This document shows, one piece after another, positions 1 to 5,958 of a stretch of 7,685 bases of DNA. Each line of letters starts with the position of its first letter. The stretch's first letter is position 1. Location of the stretch: NCBI GenBank assembly GCA_002067265.1, contig MVQW01000108.1, positions 1-7,685 of the forward strand. The letters run 5' to 3'. The DNA is from Methanomethylovorans sp. PtaU1.Bin073 (GTDB lineage Archaea; Halobacteriota; Methanosarcinia; Methanosarcinales; Methanosarcinaceae). A program made the translations under genes and the position numbers. Under the pieces are notes generated by a model, which saw nothing but the letters and a program-made list of their open reading frames with translations, was not told the DNA's origin and did not search any database.

Positions 1-1131
1 CTGAAAAACAAAGGCATTCAAACGGATGTTGCAATTAGCGCAGCAGAAGCATTTGAAATGCTCAACAAAGAAAAAAAGTACGATCTGATCATTGTCGATT
101 ACCACATGCCTGCCATGGATGGCCTGGAATTTGTACGTTGCATAAGGGAAAAATTCCATTCAGGCTTGAATAAACAAAAAATAATCTTTTTATATAATTC
201 AAATGATGGACCCCAGATGCTTGATGAATTAAAAGAGCTGGGAGTGCATTCCCATCTGGTCAAACCGGTAAAAGTAACAGAACTGTTCGAAGTGTTTGAC
301 AAACTTAGTTCTTCAGAAGATAAGCATAAAGAAAACATTGAGGAAATGAAAACTCCATTAGCAATTCATGCGCAGAATAGAATTTACTCAATTATGATTG
401 CCGATGACAATGAAACAAATATAATGCTGGCTTCGGCAATTGTTTCTAAATTGCTAGCCGGAGCAAATATTCTTAAAGCAAGAGATGGGAATGAAGCGCT
501 CGAACTATTTAAGAAAAACATACCTGACCTGGTGTTGATGGACATACAAATGCCCGGAATGAGCGGATATGAGACTGCTATGGCTATCCGGAACTTCGAA
601 GTTAACGGCAAAAGTCATGTTCCAATAATTGCACTAACTGCTGGCACTGTGAAAGGGGAAATGGAACGCTGCAAGCAAGCAGGTATGGATGATTATATCA
701 CAAAACCTGTTATAGCAGGAACTATTCAATCTGTTTTGCAGAAATGGTTGATTGACCGTGGATCTTCCGAAGAATGCAGGGACAATAAATGTCATCCGGT
801 TCATTTTGATAAGCGACTATTAATGGAAAACCTGGGCAACAATGAAGAATTAATTAATACTCTGGTAACTACGGCACTAAGTTCTCTATCCAAGAATCTT
901 GACAAACTGACAATTGCTTTTTCAGAAAAGAATGCGCAAGAAGTTAAAAGATGTGCTCATCAAATTAAAGGTACTGCTCTTAATGTTGGTTTCAACATTT
1001 TAGCTGAACTGTCAGAGCAGGTAGAGACTGCTATTGAATTGGATGATATAAAAACGAGTAATTTATTGGAAAATATGAAATATGAAGTGGAGATTTTAAA
1101 GCACGATATTGATGTGCTTCCCAAAAACTAA
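1..1131 (+). CDS. Hybrid phosphorelay protein, 3' part (REC-REC-HPt), 5' truncated
   Basis: The frame is open from the first base (376 visible residues), so the gene starts upstream. Visible residues about 1-100 are the back of a receiver domain: phospho-acceptor Asp33 in a VDYHMP motif and Lys88 in a VKP motif. Residues about 130-250 are a complete second receiver: acidic pair Asp135-Asp136, acceptor Asp181 in LMDIQMP, Thr213 in ALTAG and Lys235 in ITKP. Residues about 275-370 form an HPt domain with phospho-His320 in HQIKGTA. By family knowledge this order ends a multistep hybrid histidine kinase, with phosphate passing His-Asp-His in the cytoplasm; the kinase and sensor parts would lie left of the window, which is inference. 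In the first receiver the position aligned with Thr213 is Tyr65, so that domain may signal atypically. The gene looks more AT-rich than pyrG. It ends in TAA, followed two codons later by an in-frame TAG. A stand-alone REC-REC-HPt protein is the alternative. Confidence 0.9.
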   Translation: MKNKGIQTDVAISAAEAFEMLNKEKKYDLIIVDYHMPAMDGLEFVRCIREKFHSGLNKQKIIFLYNSNDGPQMLDELKELGVHSHLVKPVKVTELFEVFDKLSSSEDKHKENIEEMKTPLAIHAQNRIYSIMIADDNETNIMLASAIVSKLLAGANILKARDGNEALELFKKNIPDLVLMDIQMPGMSGYETAMAIRNFEVNGKSHVPIIALTAGTVKGEMERCKQAGMDDYITKPVIAGTIQSVLQKWLIDRGSSEECRDNKCHPVHFDKRLLMENLGNNEELINTLVTTALSSLSKNLDKLTIAFSEKNAQEVKRCAHQIKGTALNVGFNILAELSEQVETAIELDDIKTSNLLENMKYEVEILKHDIDVLPKN

Positions 1132-1139
1132 TATAAATA
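1132..1139 (+). promoter_or_regulatory. Archaeal TATA box for the Trm112-like/pyrG operon
   Basis: TATAAATA lies directly after the TAA stop of the phosphorelay gene and matches the archaeal box A consensus. Transcription would begin about 25 nt downstream, near 1160, giving a leader of about 30 nt that includes the GGTGAG ribosome binding site. It is the only good box in the 60-bp gap. No clear T-run terminator for the preceding gene is seen, so read-through from upstream is also possible. Confidence 0.55.
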
Positions 1140-1180
1140 GTACCAAAACCTTGATATTGACTGTAATGTATGTTGGTGGT

Positions 1181-1186
1181 GGTGAG
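1181..1186 (+). promoter_or_regulatory. Shine-Dalgarno site that selects a GTG start
   Basis: GGTGAG can pair with the GGAGGTGA complement at the 3' end of 16S rRNA and ends 5 nt before the GTG at 1192. It favours that GTG over the in-frame ATG at 1207, which would remove five residues that family members normally carry before the first CPxC motif. Confidence 0.6.
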
Positions 1187-1191
1187 CAGCC

Positions 1192-1374
1192 GTGAAAGAG
1201 GAACTGATGGAGATTCTTGCCTGCCCCTTATGTAAGGGCGACCTTATTCTAAATACCCAAAGTAAAGAAGGTAATCAGGTAATAAAGGGTACTTTGTACT
1301 GTAAGAAGTGCAATGAGTATTACCCAATAGATGAAGGAATACCTAACATGTTGCCTCCGCACTTGAGAGAATGA
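1192..1374 (+). CDS. Trm112-like zinc-binding protein
   Basis: This 60-residue protein has the full layout of the Trm112/YcaR family: a short helix ending in EILACPLC (Cys11, Cys14), a beta region, then CKKC (Cys37, Cys40) and a YPIDEGIPNML tail. The four cysteines should bind one zinc ion. By family knowledge, Trm112 is a small cytoplasmic partner that stabilises and activates several SAM-dependent methyltransferases acting on tRNA, rRNA or release factor; which partners apply here cannot be read from the window. The start is GTG, supported by a GGTGAG site. It is the first gene of a tight cluster, with only 10 bp to the next start, and the next gene's ribosome binding site overlaps its TGA stop, suggesting coupled translation. 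The length is normal and nothing is missing. Confidence 0.9.
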   Translation: MKEELMEILACPLCKGDLILNTQSKEGNQVIKGTLYCKKCNEYYPIDEGIPNMLPPHLRE

Positions 1375-1377
1375 GGG
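1373..1377 (+). promoter_or_regulatory. Shine-Dalgarno site that selects a TTG start
   Basis: GAGGG begins inside the TGA stop of the Trm112-like gene and ends 7 nt before the TTG at 1385. The spacing is ideal and there is no nearby in-frame ATG, so this site is the main evidence for a TTG start of the membrane protein gene. Confidence 0.6.
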
Positions 1378-1384
1378 ACATCAA

Positions 1385-2062
1385 TTGCAGGTAGTTCACA
1401 TTAATAGACTTGGCATAAATTCCATTGAATTTGATATGGAATCCATGGAGATACCTCTTTCTCCTGGAGAAGAGAAGAGCTTTGAGATCGTTATCATCAA
1501 TTATGGTTCACCTACACATGTACATATTTCCGTAACCGATACACTCAGGCATAATATCACAATTCTTGAAGATAATCCATATGTTACTCATGAGGATTAT
1601 GTGCCTGTGGTAGTCCGTATACCTTTTGATGGGAAAAAAATATACCAGGGAGATATGTTTATTACAGTCAGCCACGGCGCAAGGAAGAGTAGTTTTTCCA
1701 TGGTCCTTGGTCAGCCACTTACAAGCTCTGGTGCCAGACCTATAGAGGTGGATGACTCTTTATCAGCACCCAATAAAGTATATGTGAAGAAAAAAAAGTC
1801 TGCTGGCACATGGAAAGAACAGTTACCAGACGTACACTTGGATGTGCTTAAAAGTAATTATAGTAATTATGAGACTGTGATTTCCAAGGCAACAATCTTT
1901 CTGTCAGGATTTCTCCTTTTAGTTCTATTTATATATACAGTTTCAAACGCATTTTCTTATATAGAGAGTTCTGTGTTAGGATTTTATTTTTCAGTAGTTA
2001 TATCAATCATTTTTACTGTGTTTTGCGTATATCTCTTAATGAAGTTTCCAATATTCAAATGA
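1385..2062 (+). CDS. Conserved archaeal protein with two C-terminal membrane helices (DUF7524-like)
   Basis: The protein has 225 residues and its function is unknown. Residues about 1-110 look like a beta-sandwich, with alternating hydrophobic strands and an INYGSPTHVHISV stretch near residues 38-50. The opening VVHINR and the NYG-THVH pattern recall, from memory, a haloarchaeal family of pyrG-linked proteins (DUF7524); this was not searched. A Lys-rich linker (KKKK at 135-138) precedes two hydrophobic helices at about 169-188 and 197-218. There is no signal peptide, and basic residues before helix 1 and after helix 2 suggest both ends are cytoplasmic, so the soluble domain would sit inside the cell on a membrane hairpin; this topology is inferred. 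The start is TTG, set by GAGGG 7 nt upstream. It lies 10 bp after the Trm112-like gene and 18 bp before the pyrG ATG, so it is probably co-transcribed with both. Confidence 0.8.
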   Translation: MQVVHINRLGINSIEFDMESMEIPLSPGEEKSFEIVIINYGSPTHVHISVTDTLRHNITILEDNPYVTHEDYVPVVVRIPFDGKKIYQGDMFITVSHGARKSSFSMVLGQPLTSSGARPIEVDDSLSAPNKVYVKKKKSAGTWKEQLPDVHLDVLKSNYSNYETVISKATIFLSGFLLLVLFIYTVSNAFSYIESSVLGFYFSVVISIIFTVFCVYLLMKFPIFK

Positions 2063-2064
2063 TC

Positions 2065-2069
2065 GAGGT
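2065..2069 (+). promoter_or_regulatory. Shine-Dalgarno site for pyrG
   Basis: GAGGT lies 11 nt before the ATG at 2081 but only 2 nt before the in-frame TTG at 2072. The TTG is too close to be used with this site, so the ATG is preferred although its spacing is slightly long. The site follows the TGA of the upstream gene by 2 nt, which fits coupled translation. Confidence 0.5.
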
Positions 2070-2080
2070 CGTTGAGCCAC

Positions 2081-3676
2081 ATGAAATATATCGTAGTTAC
2101 AGGCGGAGTAATGAGCGGTCTTGGGAAAGGCATCACTGCTGCATCCATCGGCAGGAACCTTAAGAACATAGGATATAAGGTCACAGCCATCAAGATCGAT
2201 CCATACATTAACATTGATGCGGGGACTATGAGCCCCTACCAACATGGAGAGGTCTTTGTACTTAAGGACGGAGGAGAAGTTGATCTGGACCTAGGAAACT
2301 ACGAGCGTTTCCTGGACACGGAACTTACCCGGGATCATAACCTTACAACGGGTAAGATCTATCAATCTGTTATTTTAAAGGAACGCAGGGGAGATTACCT
2401 GGGAAAAACCGTTCAGATAATTCCTCACATTACTAATGAAATCAAAGACAGGATAAGGAAAGTTGCTGCAAAGAGTGGTGCAGATATCTGTCTTATTGAA
2501 GTGGGAGGCACTGTGGGTGATATTGAAAGCATGCCTTTCCTTGAAGCTGTCAGGCAGATGCACCGTGAAGAGAAAGCTGAAGACCTTGTGTTTGTCCATG
2601 TGACACTTGTGCCAATAGATACCCAGGGTGAGCAGAAGACAAAACCAACCCAACATTCTGTCAAAGAGCTTAGAGAACTGGGATTGACACCGAATATTAT
2701 TGTAGCCAGATGCAAAGAGCCTCTTTCCAGGAGCACCGCTTCAAAGATATCTATGTTCTGTGATGTACCAGAAGAAGCCGTTATCAGTGCTCATGATGCA
2801 AAGGATATTTATGAACTACCTCTTTTGATGGATAAAGAAGGCCTTACTCAATATCTTATCAAGCGCCTTTGTTTAACATCCACCACTTACGATTCTGCAT
2901 GGGTCGAAATGGTGGAGCGTATGAGGAATCTTAAAGGTAAGGTCAATATCTGCATAGTGGGAAAGTACACGCACCTTGAAGATTCATACCTTAGCATCAG
3001 TGCATCTATAAAACATGCTTCAATAGAATGTGGCTGTGAATATGATGCTGATTGGCTAAATGCGGAAATGCTGGAAGAAGATCCTGAATGTCTCAAAAAG
3101 CTTGATGCATATGATGGTATCTTAGTTCCGGGTGGCTTCGGAGAACGGGGAACTGAAGGCAAAATGATGGCTATAAGATACGCTCGCGAGCACAATATCC
3201 CGTTTTTGGGGCTTTGCCTTGGAATGCAATTAGCTGTTGTAGAATTCGCAAGGAATGTAGTGGGTCTTAAAGGAGCTAACAGCACTGAATTTAATGAGGA
3301 TACCCCTTATCCTGTAATAGACATACTCCCCGAACAGGAAGGAGTGGAGGATATGGGAGCTACGATGAGACTTGGTGATTATGAAGCTCAGCTTAAGCCA
3401 GGTTCCCTTGCAGAGAAGATCTATGGCTCATGCAATATAGTAGAACGCCACAGACACAGGTATGAAGTAAATCCAAATTTTGTAGACAAATTGCAGGAAA
3501 AAGGCCTTGTGTTCTCCGGAGTTAACAAGAACCGTATGGAAATATGTGAGCTTCCAGGTCATCCTTTCTTCTTCGCATCTCAGTTCCATCCGGAATTTAA
3601 GTCAAGACCAGGCAGGCCTTCCCCACCATTTAAGGCATTCATATGTTCCATGATGGAAAGACAGAAAAAGAAGTAA
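2081..3676 (+). CDS. pyrG: CTP synthase (glutamine-hydrolysing)
   Basis: CTP synthase converts UTP to CTP using ATP and ammonia from glutamine, the last step of pyrimidine nucleotide synthesis, in the cytoplasm. The 531-residue protein is full length. The N-terminal amidoligase domain (about 1-265) has the P-loop [11 protein letters not shown] (Lys16), then [38 protein letters not shown], and the later GGTVGDIES and [11 protein letters not shown] motifs of the UTP/CTP site. The C-terminal class I glutamine amidotransferase domain has the oxyanion segment GGFGERG, the nucleophile Cys379 in GLCLGMQ, and His503 and Glu505 in QFHPEF. All catalytic residues are present. I chose ATG 2081, giving the usual MKYIVVTGG beginning, over the TTG at 2072. 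It is the last gene of the operon, ending in two consecutive in-frame TAA codons before a hairpin. CTP feedback and GTP activation are known for the family; no local regulatory element is visible. Confidence 0.98.
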   Translation: MKYIVVTGGVMSGLGKGITAASIGRNLKNIGYKVTAIKIDPYINIDAGTMSPYQHGEVFVLKDGGEVDLDLGNYERFLDTELTRDHNLTTGKIYQSVILKERRGDYLGKTVQIIPHITNEIKDRIRKVAAKSGADICLIEVGGTVGDIESMPFLEAVRQMHREEKAEDLVFVHVTLVPIDTQGEQKTKPTQHSVKELRELGLTPNIIVARCKEPLSRSTASKISMFCDVPEEAVISAHDAKDIYELPLLMDKEGLTQYLIKRLCLTSTTYDSAWVEMVERMRNLKGKVNICIVGKYTHLEDSYLSISASIKHASIECGCEYDADWLNAEMLEEDPECLKKLDAYDGILVPGGFGERGTEGKMMAIRYAREHNIPFLGLCLGMQLAVVEFARNVVGLKGANSTEFNEDTPYPVIDILPEQEGVEDMGATMRLGDYEAQLKPGSLAEKIYGSCNIVERHRHRYEVNPNFVDKLQEKGLVFSGVNKNRMEICELPGHPFFFASQFHPEFKSRPGRPSPPFKAFICSMMERQKKK

Positions 3677-3693
3677 TAATACTATTTTTAGAG

Positions 3694-3735
3694 GGTGCAT
3701 TTACATAATGCACCTGAATTTCTTAAACGGTTTTT
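3694..3735 (+). terminator. Hairpin plus T-run downstream of pyrG
   Basis: A perfect 8-bp inverted repeat, GGTGCATT (3694-3701) and AATGCACC (3707-3714), with a 5-nt loop, starts 17 bp after the pyrG stop. A T5 run follows at 3731-3735. Archaeal termination relies mainly on T-runs, so the T-run may be the working part and the hairpin a 3'-end stabiliser. It separates the operon from the lipoprotein gene. Confidence 0.55.
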
Positions 3736-3763
3736 CTGTAAGAATGAGAAAAATCACCAATTA

Positions 3764-3771
3764 TTTATATC
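3764..3771 (+). promoter_or_regulatory. TATA box of the SBP-Cache lipoprotein gene (leaderless)
   Basis: TTTATATC resembles archaeal box A. Its centre is about 25 nt before the ATG at 3792, the usual distance from TATA box to transcription start, so the transcript should begin at or next to the start codon. No Shine-Dalgarno sequence lies before the ATG, which agrees with leaderless translation. Confidence 0.55.
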
Positions 3772-3784
3772 GCGATACACGATA
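3768..3784 (+). promoter_or_regulatory. Palindrome and CGATA repeat overlapping the TATA box
   Basis: TATCGCGATA at 3768-3777 is a perfect 10-bp palindrome beginning inside the TATA box. A further CGATA copy at 3780-3784 repeats the right arm with a 7-nt period. The position between TATA box and predicted transcription start is where an archaeal repressor would block transcription. That it is an operator is inference from position and symmetry only. Confidence 0.3.
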
Positions 3785-3791
3785 ACTTTTT

Positions 3792-5753
3792 ATGTTTCTA
3801 TCATCACGGAATTTCTCTCTTTTCCTTATTGTGGCACTCATTGGAGCGCTGATTATAGCCACCGGATGTATCTCAAACCCCAAAGATTCGTCTGCAGATT
3901 TGAGCGGTGCTACGACATCTGTTGACCTGATATACTATACAGAACAGCTACCCCCTTATAATTACCAAGAAAACGGAACTCTGCGGGGAATATCCATCGA
4001 TTTGCTCGAGGCAATTACCGAGAAGATGGGAAAAAAGGTTTCCCGAGATGATGTACTACTGATTCCATGGACTGATGGTTACCAGAAAGTTCTTTCCCAA
4101 AATAATACGGTACTTTTCACCACAGTAAGGCTTCCTGAGCGTGAGCAGTCCTTCAAATGGGCTGGGCCCATATATGCATATACCAATGTCCTTTTTGCCC
4201 GGCCGGACAAAGGGATCACAATAGAAAAGCCCGAAGATCTGAAGGATTACCGGATTGGAGTAATCGTTGATGATGTTGCTATCCAGCAGCTGATCGATGC
4301 CGGTGTGAATAAAAACCAGCTTGTGCAGGAGACAAATGCGTCCGTACTTGTTGACAAGCTTAATAATGGCGAGATAGACCTGTGGGCATATCCTGAGGCT
4401 GCAGGCCGGGATTTTACCGAAAGGGCAACCGGAAACCCATACTCGTTCAGGGTAGTTTTTACATTACCGGCCATGGAGGGCTACTATGCTTTCAACAAGA
4501 ATGTTTCGGATTCAACTGTAGAATCTTTCCAGCAAGCCCTCGATTCACTGAAACAGGAGAAAGATACAGCAGGCATCAGCACATATGAGAGGATACTTGG
4601 CAGACATATACCATCGATTGGCCTTGCTCAACTTAACTACCTCACAGAAGAGTGGGCCCCCTTTAACTATCAGGAAGAGGAAAATGTTACCGGCATATCT
4701 GTTGAAACACTAGAGGCAGTCTTCCGAAATATCGGCGTGAATCGCACACGTGAGAATGTCCGCATTGTACCCCTGGCAGAAGGTTTTCAGGCAGCACAGA
4801 ACAATACAAGCACCGTGCTTTTCTCCATTGTCCGCACTCCCGAACGAGAGCCACTCTACAAATGGGCCGGACCTTTTACCAAAGCCAGCTTCGTTCTCTA
4901 TGCACCAGTGAGGAGCAACATTACAATATCTTCTCCGGAAGATCTCAATAAGTACCAGATTGGTGCGGTTCAGACATCCATAGAAAATGATCTCCTCACA
5001 AGCCAGGGAGTAAATGCATCACATATCATTAATGGTCAAACTCCGGAAGATCTGTTCAGGATGATGGAAGAAGGGCAAATTGACATGTGGGCAACGGGAG
5101 ATCTGGCAGGGCGACATCAGATGCTACAGACTGCAGCGGATCCAGATGCTTACGAGATCGTATACACCTTGAGCGAGAACGACTTTTACTATATATTTAG
5201 TAAAGATGTTTCAGATACGCTGATAAGCGATTTCCAGCAGGCTCTTGATACAGTGAAAAATCAAAAGGATTCACAGGGAGTCAGCGAATACGAAAGAATC
5301 ATCTACCGAAATCTTGGAGTAGGATGCACCAGGCAGACATTCACAGATGAAGAGGTAATGGCACTTGTGAATACAACTTCATCAGCAATCGAAAAGGATG
5401 CACTTGATACATTCCGGCGTATCAATGCAGCAGAAGCACCTTATCAGGACGCAGAGGAGCCAGCCCTTTACACATTCGTATACGATACGAATATGACAGT
5501 TGTTGCTCATGCAAACAACATCTTGCTGGTCGGCGTCAATTTCAAAGGGAAGACAGACGTTACTGGTAAACAGTACCGTGACGAAATCCTAGCCGGGGCT
5601 TTAGAGAATGGTACAGGATGGGTGGATTATGTATACATGCATCCAGTCCAGACGAATCTGTACTACAAAACTACTTACTATCGGTTAACACAGGGAAGTG
5701 ATGGCAAATCGTACATTGTATGCAGTGGTAATTTCAAGAGTTGCGGCACATGA
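3792..5753 (+). CDS. Lipoprotein with two tandem SBP_bac_3-type domains and a C-terminal Cache domain
   Basis: The 653-residue protein begins with a lipoprotein signal peptide, a hydrophobic stretch at residues 8-22 and an IATGC lipobox (Cys26), so the mature protein should be anchored outside the membrane. Two related solute-binding domains follow, at about 44-270 and 279-507. Shared landmarks are a PPYNYQE/APFNYQE opening, GIS-hLLEA, VLF--VR-PERE--KWAGP, G-ID-WA---AGR and FQQALD---QKD--G-S-YERI. A Cache-type domain (about 517-648) has FVYDTNMTVVAHA, LLVGVNFKGKTD and GTGWVDYVY. Such SBPs bind amino acids or other small solutes, and Cache domains sense small ligands; the ligands are unknown. 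An in-frame TAA two codons upstream fixes ATG 3792 as the first start. No kinase, chemotaxis or C-terminal membrane segment is present, so it must signal or deliver ligand through a partner. Cys512, Cys644 and Cys651 could form a disulfide. About a dozen N-X-S/T sequons fit a glycosylated surface protein. Confidence 0.9.
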   Translation: MFLSSRNFSLFLIVALIGALIIATGCISNPKDSSADLSGATTSVDLIYYTEQLPPYNYQENGTLRGISIDLLEAITEKMGKKVSRDDVLLIPWTDGYQKVLSQNNTVLFTTVRLPEREQSFKWAGPIYAYTNVLFARPDKGITIEKPEDLKDYRIGVIVDDVAIQQLIDAGVNKNQLVQETNASVLVDKLNNGEIDLWAYPEAAGRDFTERATGNPYSFRVVFTLPAMEGYYAFNKNVSDSTVESFQQALDSLKQEKDTAGISTYERILGRHIPSIGLAQLNYLTEEWAPFNYQEEENVTGISVETLEAVFRNIGVNRTRENVRIVPLAEGFQAAQNNTSTVLFSIVRTPEREPLYKWAGPFTKASFVLYAPVRSNITISSPEDLNKYQIGAVQTSIENDLLTSQGVNASHIINGQTPEDLFRMMEEGQIDMWATGDLAGRHQMLQTAADPDAYEIVYTLSENDFYYIFSKDVSDTLISDFQQALDTVKNQKDSQGVSEYERIIYRNLGVGCTRQTFTDEEVMALVNTTSSAIEKDALDTFRRINAAEAPYQDAEEPALYTFVYDTNMTVVAHANNILLVGVNFKGKTDVTGKQYRDEILAGALENGTGWVDYVYMHPVQTNLYYKTTYYRLTQGSDGKSYIVCSGNFKSCGT

Positions 5754-5778
5754 TTGACCGCAATATTTATTTATCACA

Positions 5779-5784
5779 TTTTTT
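5779..5784 (+). terminator. T-run downstream of the SBP-Cache gene
   Basis: Six T residues begin 26 bp after the TGA stop in an AT-rich stretch with no strong hairpin before them. This is the simple T-run form of archaeal terminator and is the best candidate end of the transcript. Confidence 0.4.
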
Positions 5785-5788
5785 ACCC

Positions 5789-5853
5789 TAACAAAGCCTC
5801 TTGTGTTCTAATTAATGCAATAAAGGTTGATCCTGAGGATTAAGTCTTTGTTA
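5789..5853 (+). repeat. Spaced 8-bp inverted repeat in the lipoprotein intergenic region
   Basis: TAACAAAG (5789-5796) and CTTTGTTA (5846-5853) are exact reverse complements 49 nt apart. Next to the inner ends, CCTC (5797-5800) could pair with GAGG (5834-5837), leaving an 8-nt bulge, and ATCCTGAGGAT (about 5830-5840) is itself a small palindrome. It may be a 3'-UTR structure or a regulatory site for the next gene, or chance. The rest of the 205-bp gap is AT-rich and holds no gene I can support. Confidence 0.3.
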
Positions 5854-5929
5854 AATTTCATAGTATATAATTTAGAAATATACATTACATATATTGTAGA
5901 CGGCCCTTAATTTTATTTCATGTTATGGA

Positions 5930-5937
5930 TTTATAAG
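5930..5937 (+). promoter_or_regulatory. TATA box of the multi-Cache lipoprotein gene (leaderless)
   Basis: TTTATAAG has its centre about 25 nt before the ATG at 5959, and no Shine-Dalgarno lies between them, so the mRNA should start at the ATG. This is the same layout as the promoter at 3764. A second AT-rich box, TATATAAT near 5865, could instead give a leader of about 65 nt. Confidence 0.5.
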
Positions 5938-5958
5938 TAGATACTGTGACTTTTATGC

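Noticed and set aside
1129..1140. Possible pyrrolysine-type TAG read-through after the phosphorelay gene.
   Set aside because: The gene ends with TAA before the TAG, the HPt domain is already complete, and the following bases form a TATA box.
2072..2074. TTG as an alternative pyrG start three codons upstream of the ATG.
   Set aside because: It is only 2 nt from GAGGT, and family members usually begin at the MKYIVVTGG methionine.
2887..3285. A 132-residue minus-strand open frame opposite pyrG.
   Set aside because: It lies wholly within the well-conserved pyrG coding region, shows no recognisable domain, and is the expected mirror of strong codon bias.
3695..3925. A 76-residue + strand open frame starting in the pyrG terminator hairpin and overlapping the SBP lipoprotein start.
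   Set aside because: It begins inside the hairpin, has no ribosome binding site, and its second half is the out-of-frame shadow of the lipoprotein signal region.
5955..5957. ATG four bases before the multi-Cache start.
   Set aside because: It is in another frame that encodes neither a signal peptide nor the Cache units; ATG 5959 gives the lipobox protein.
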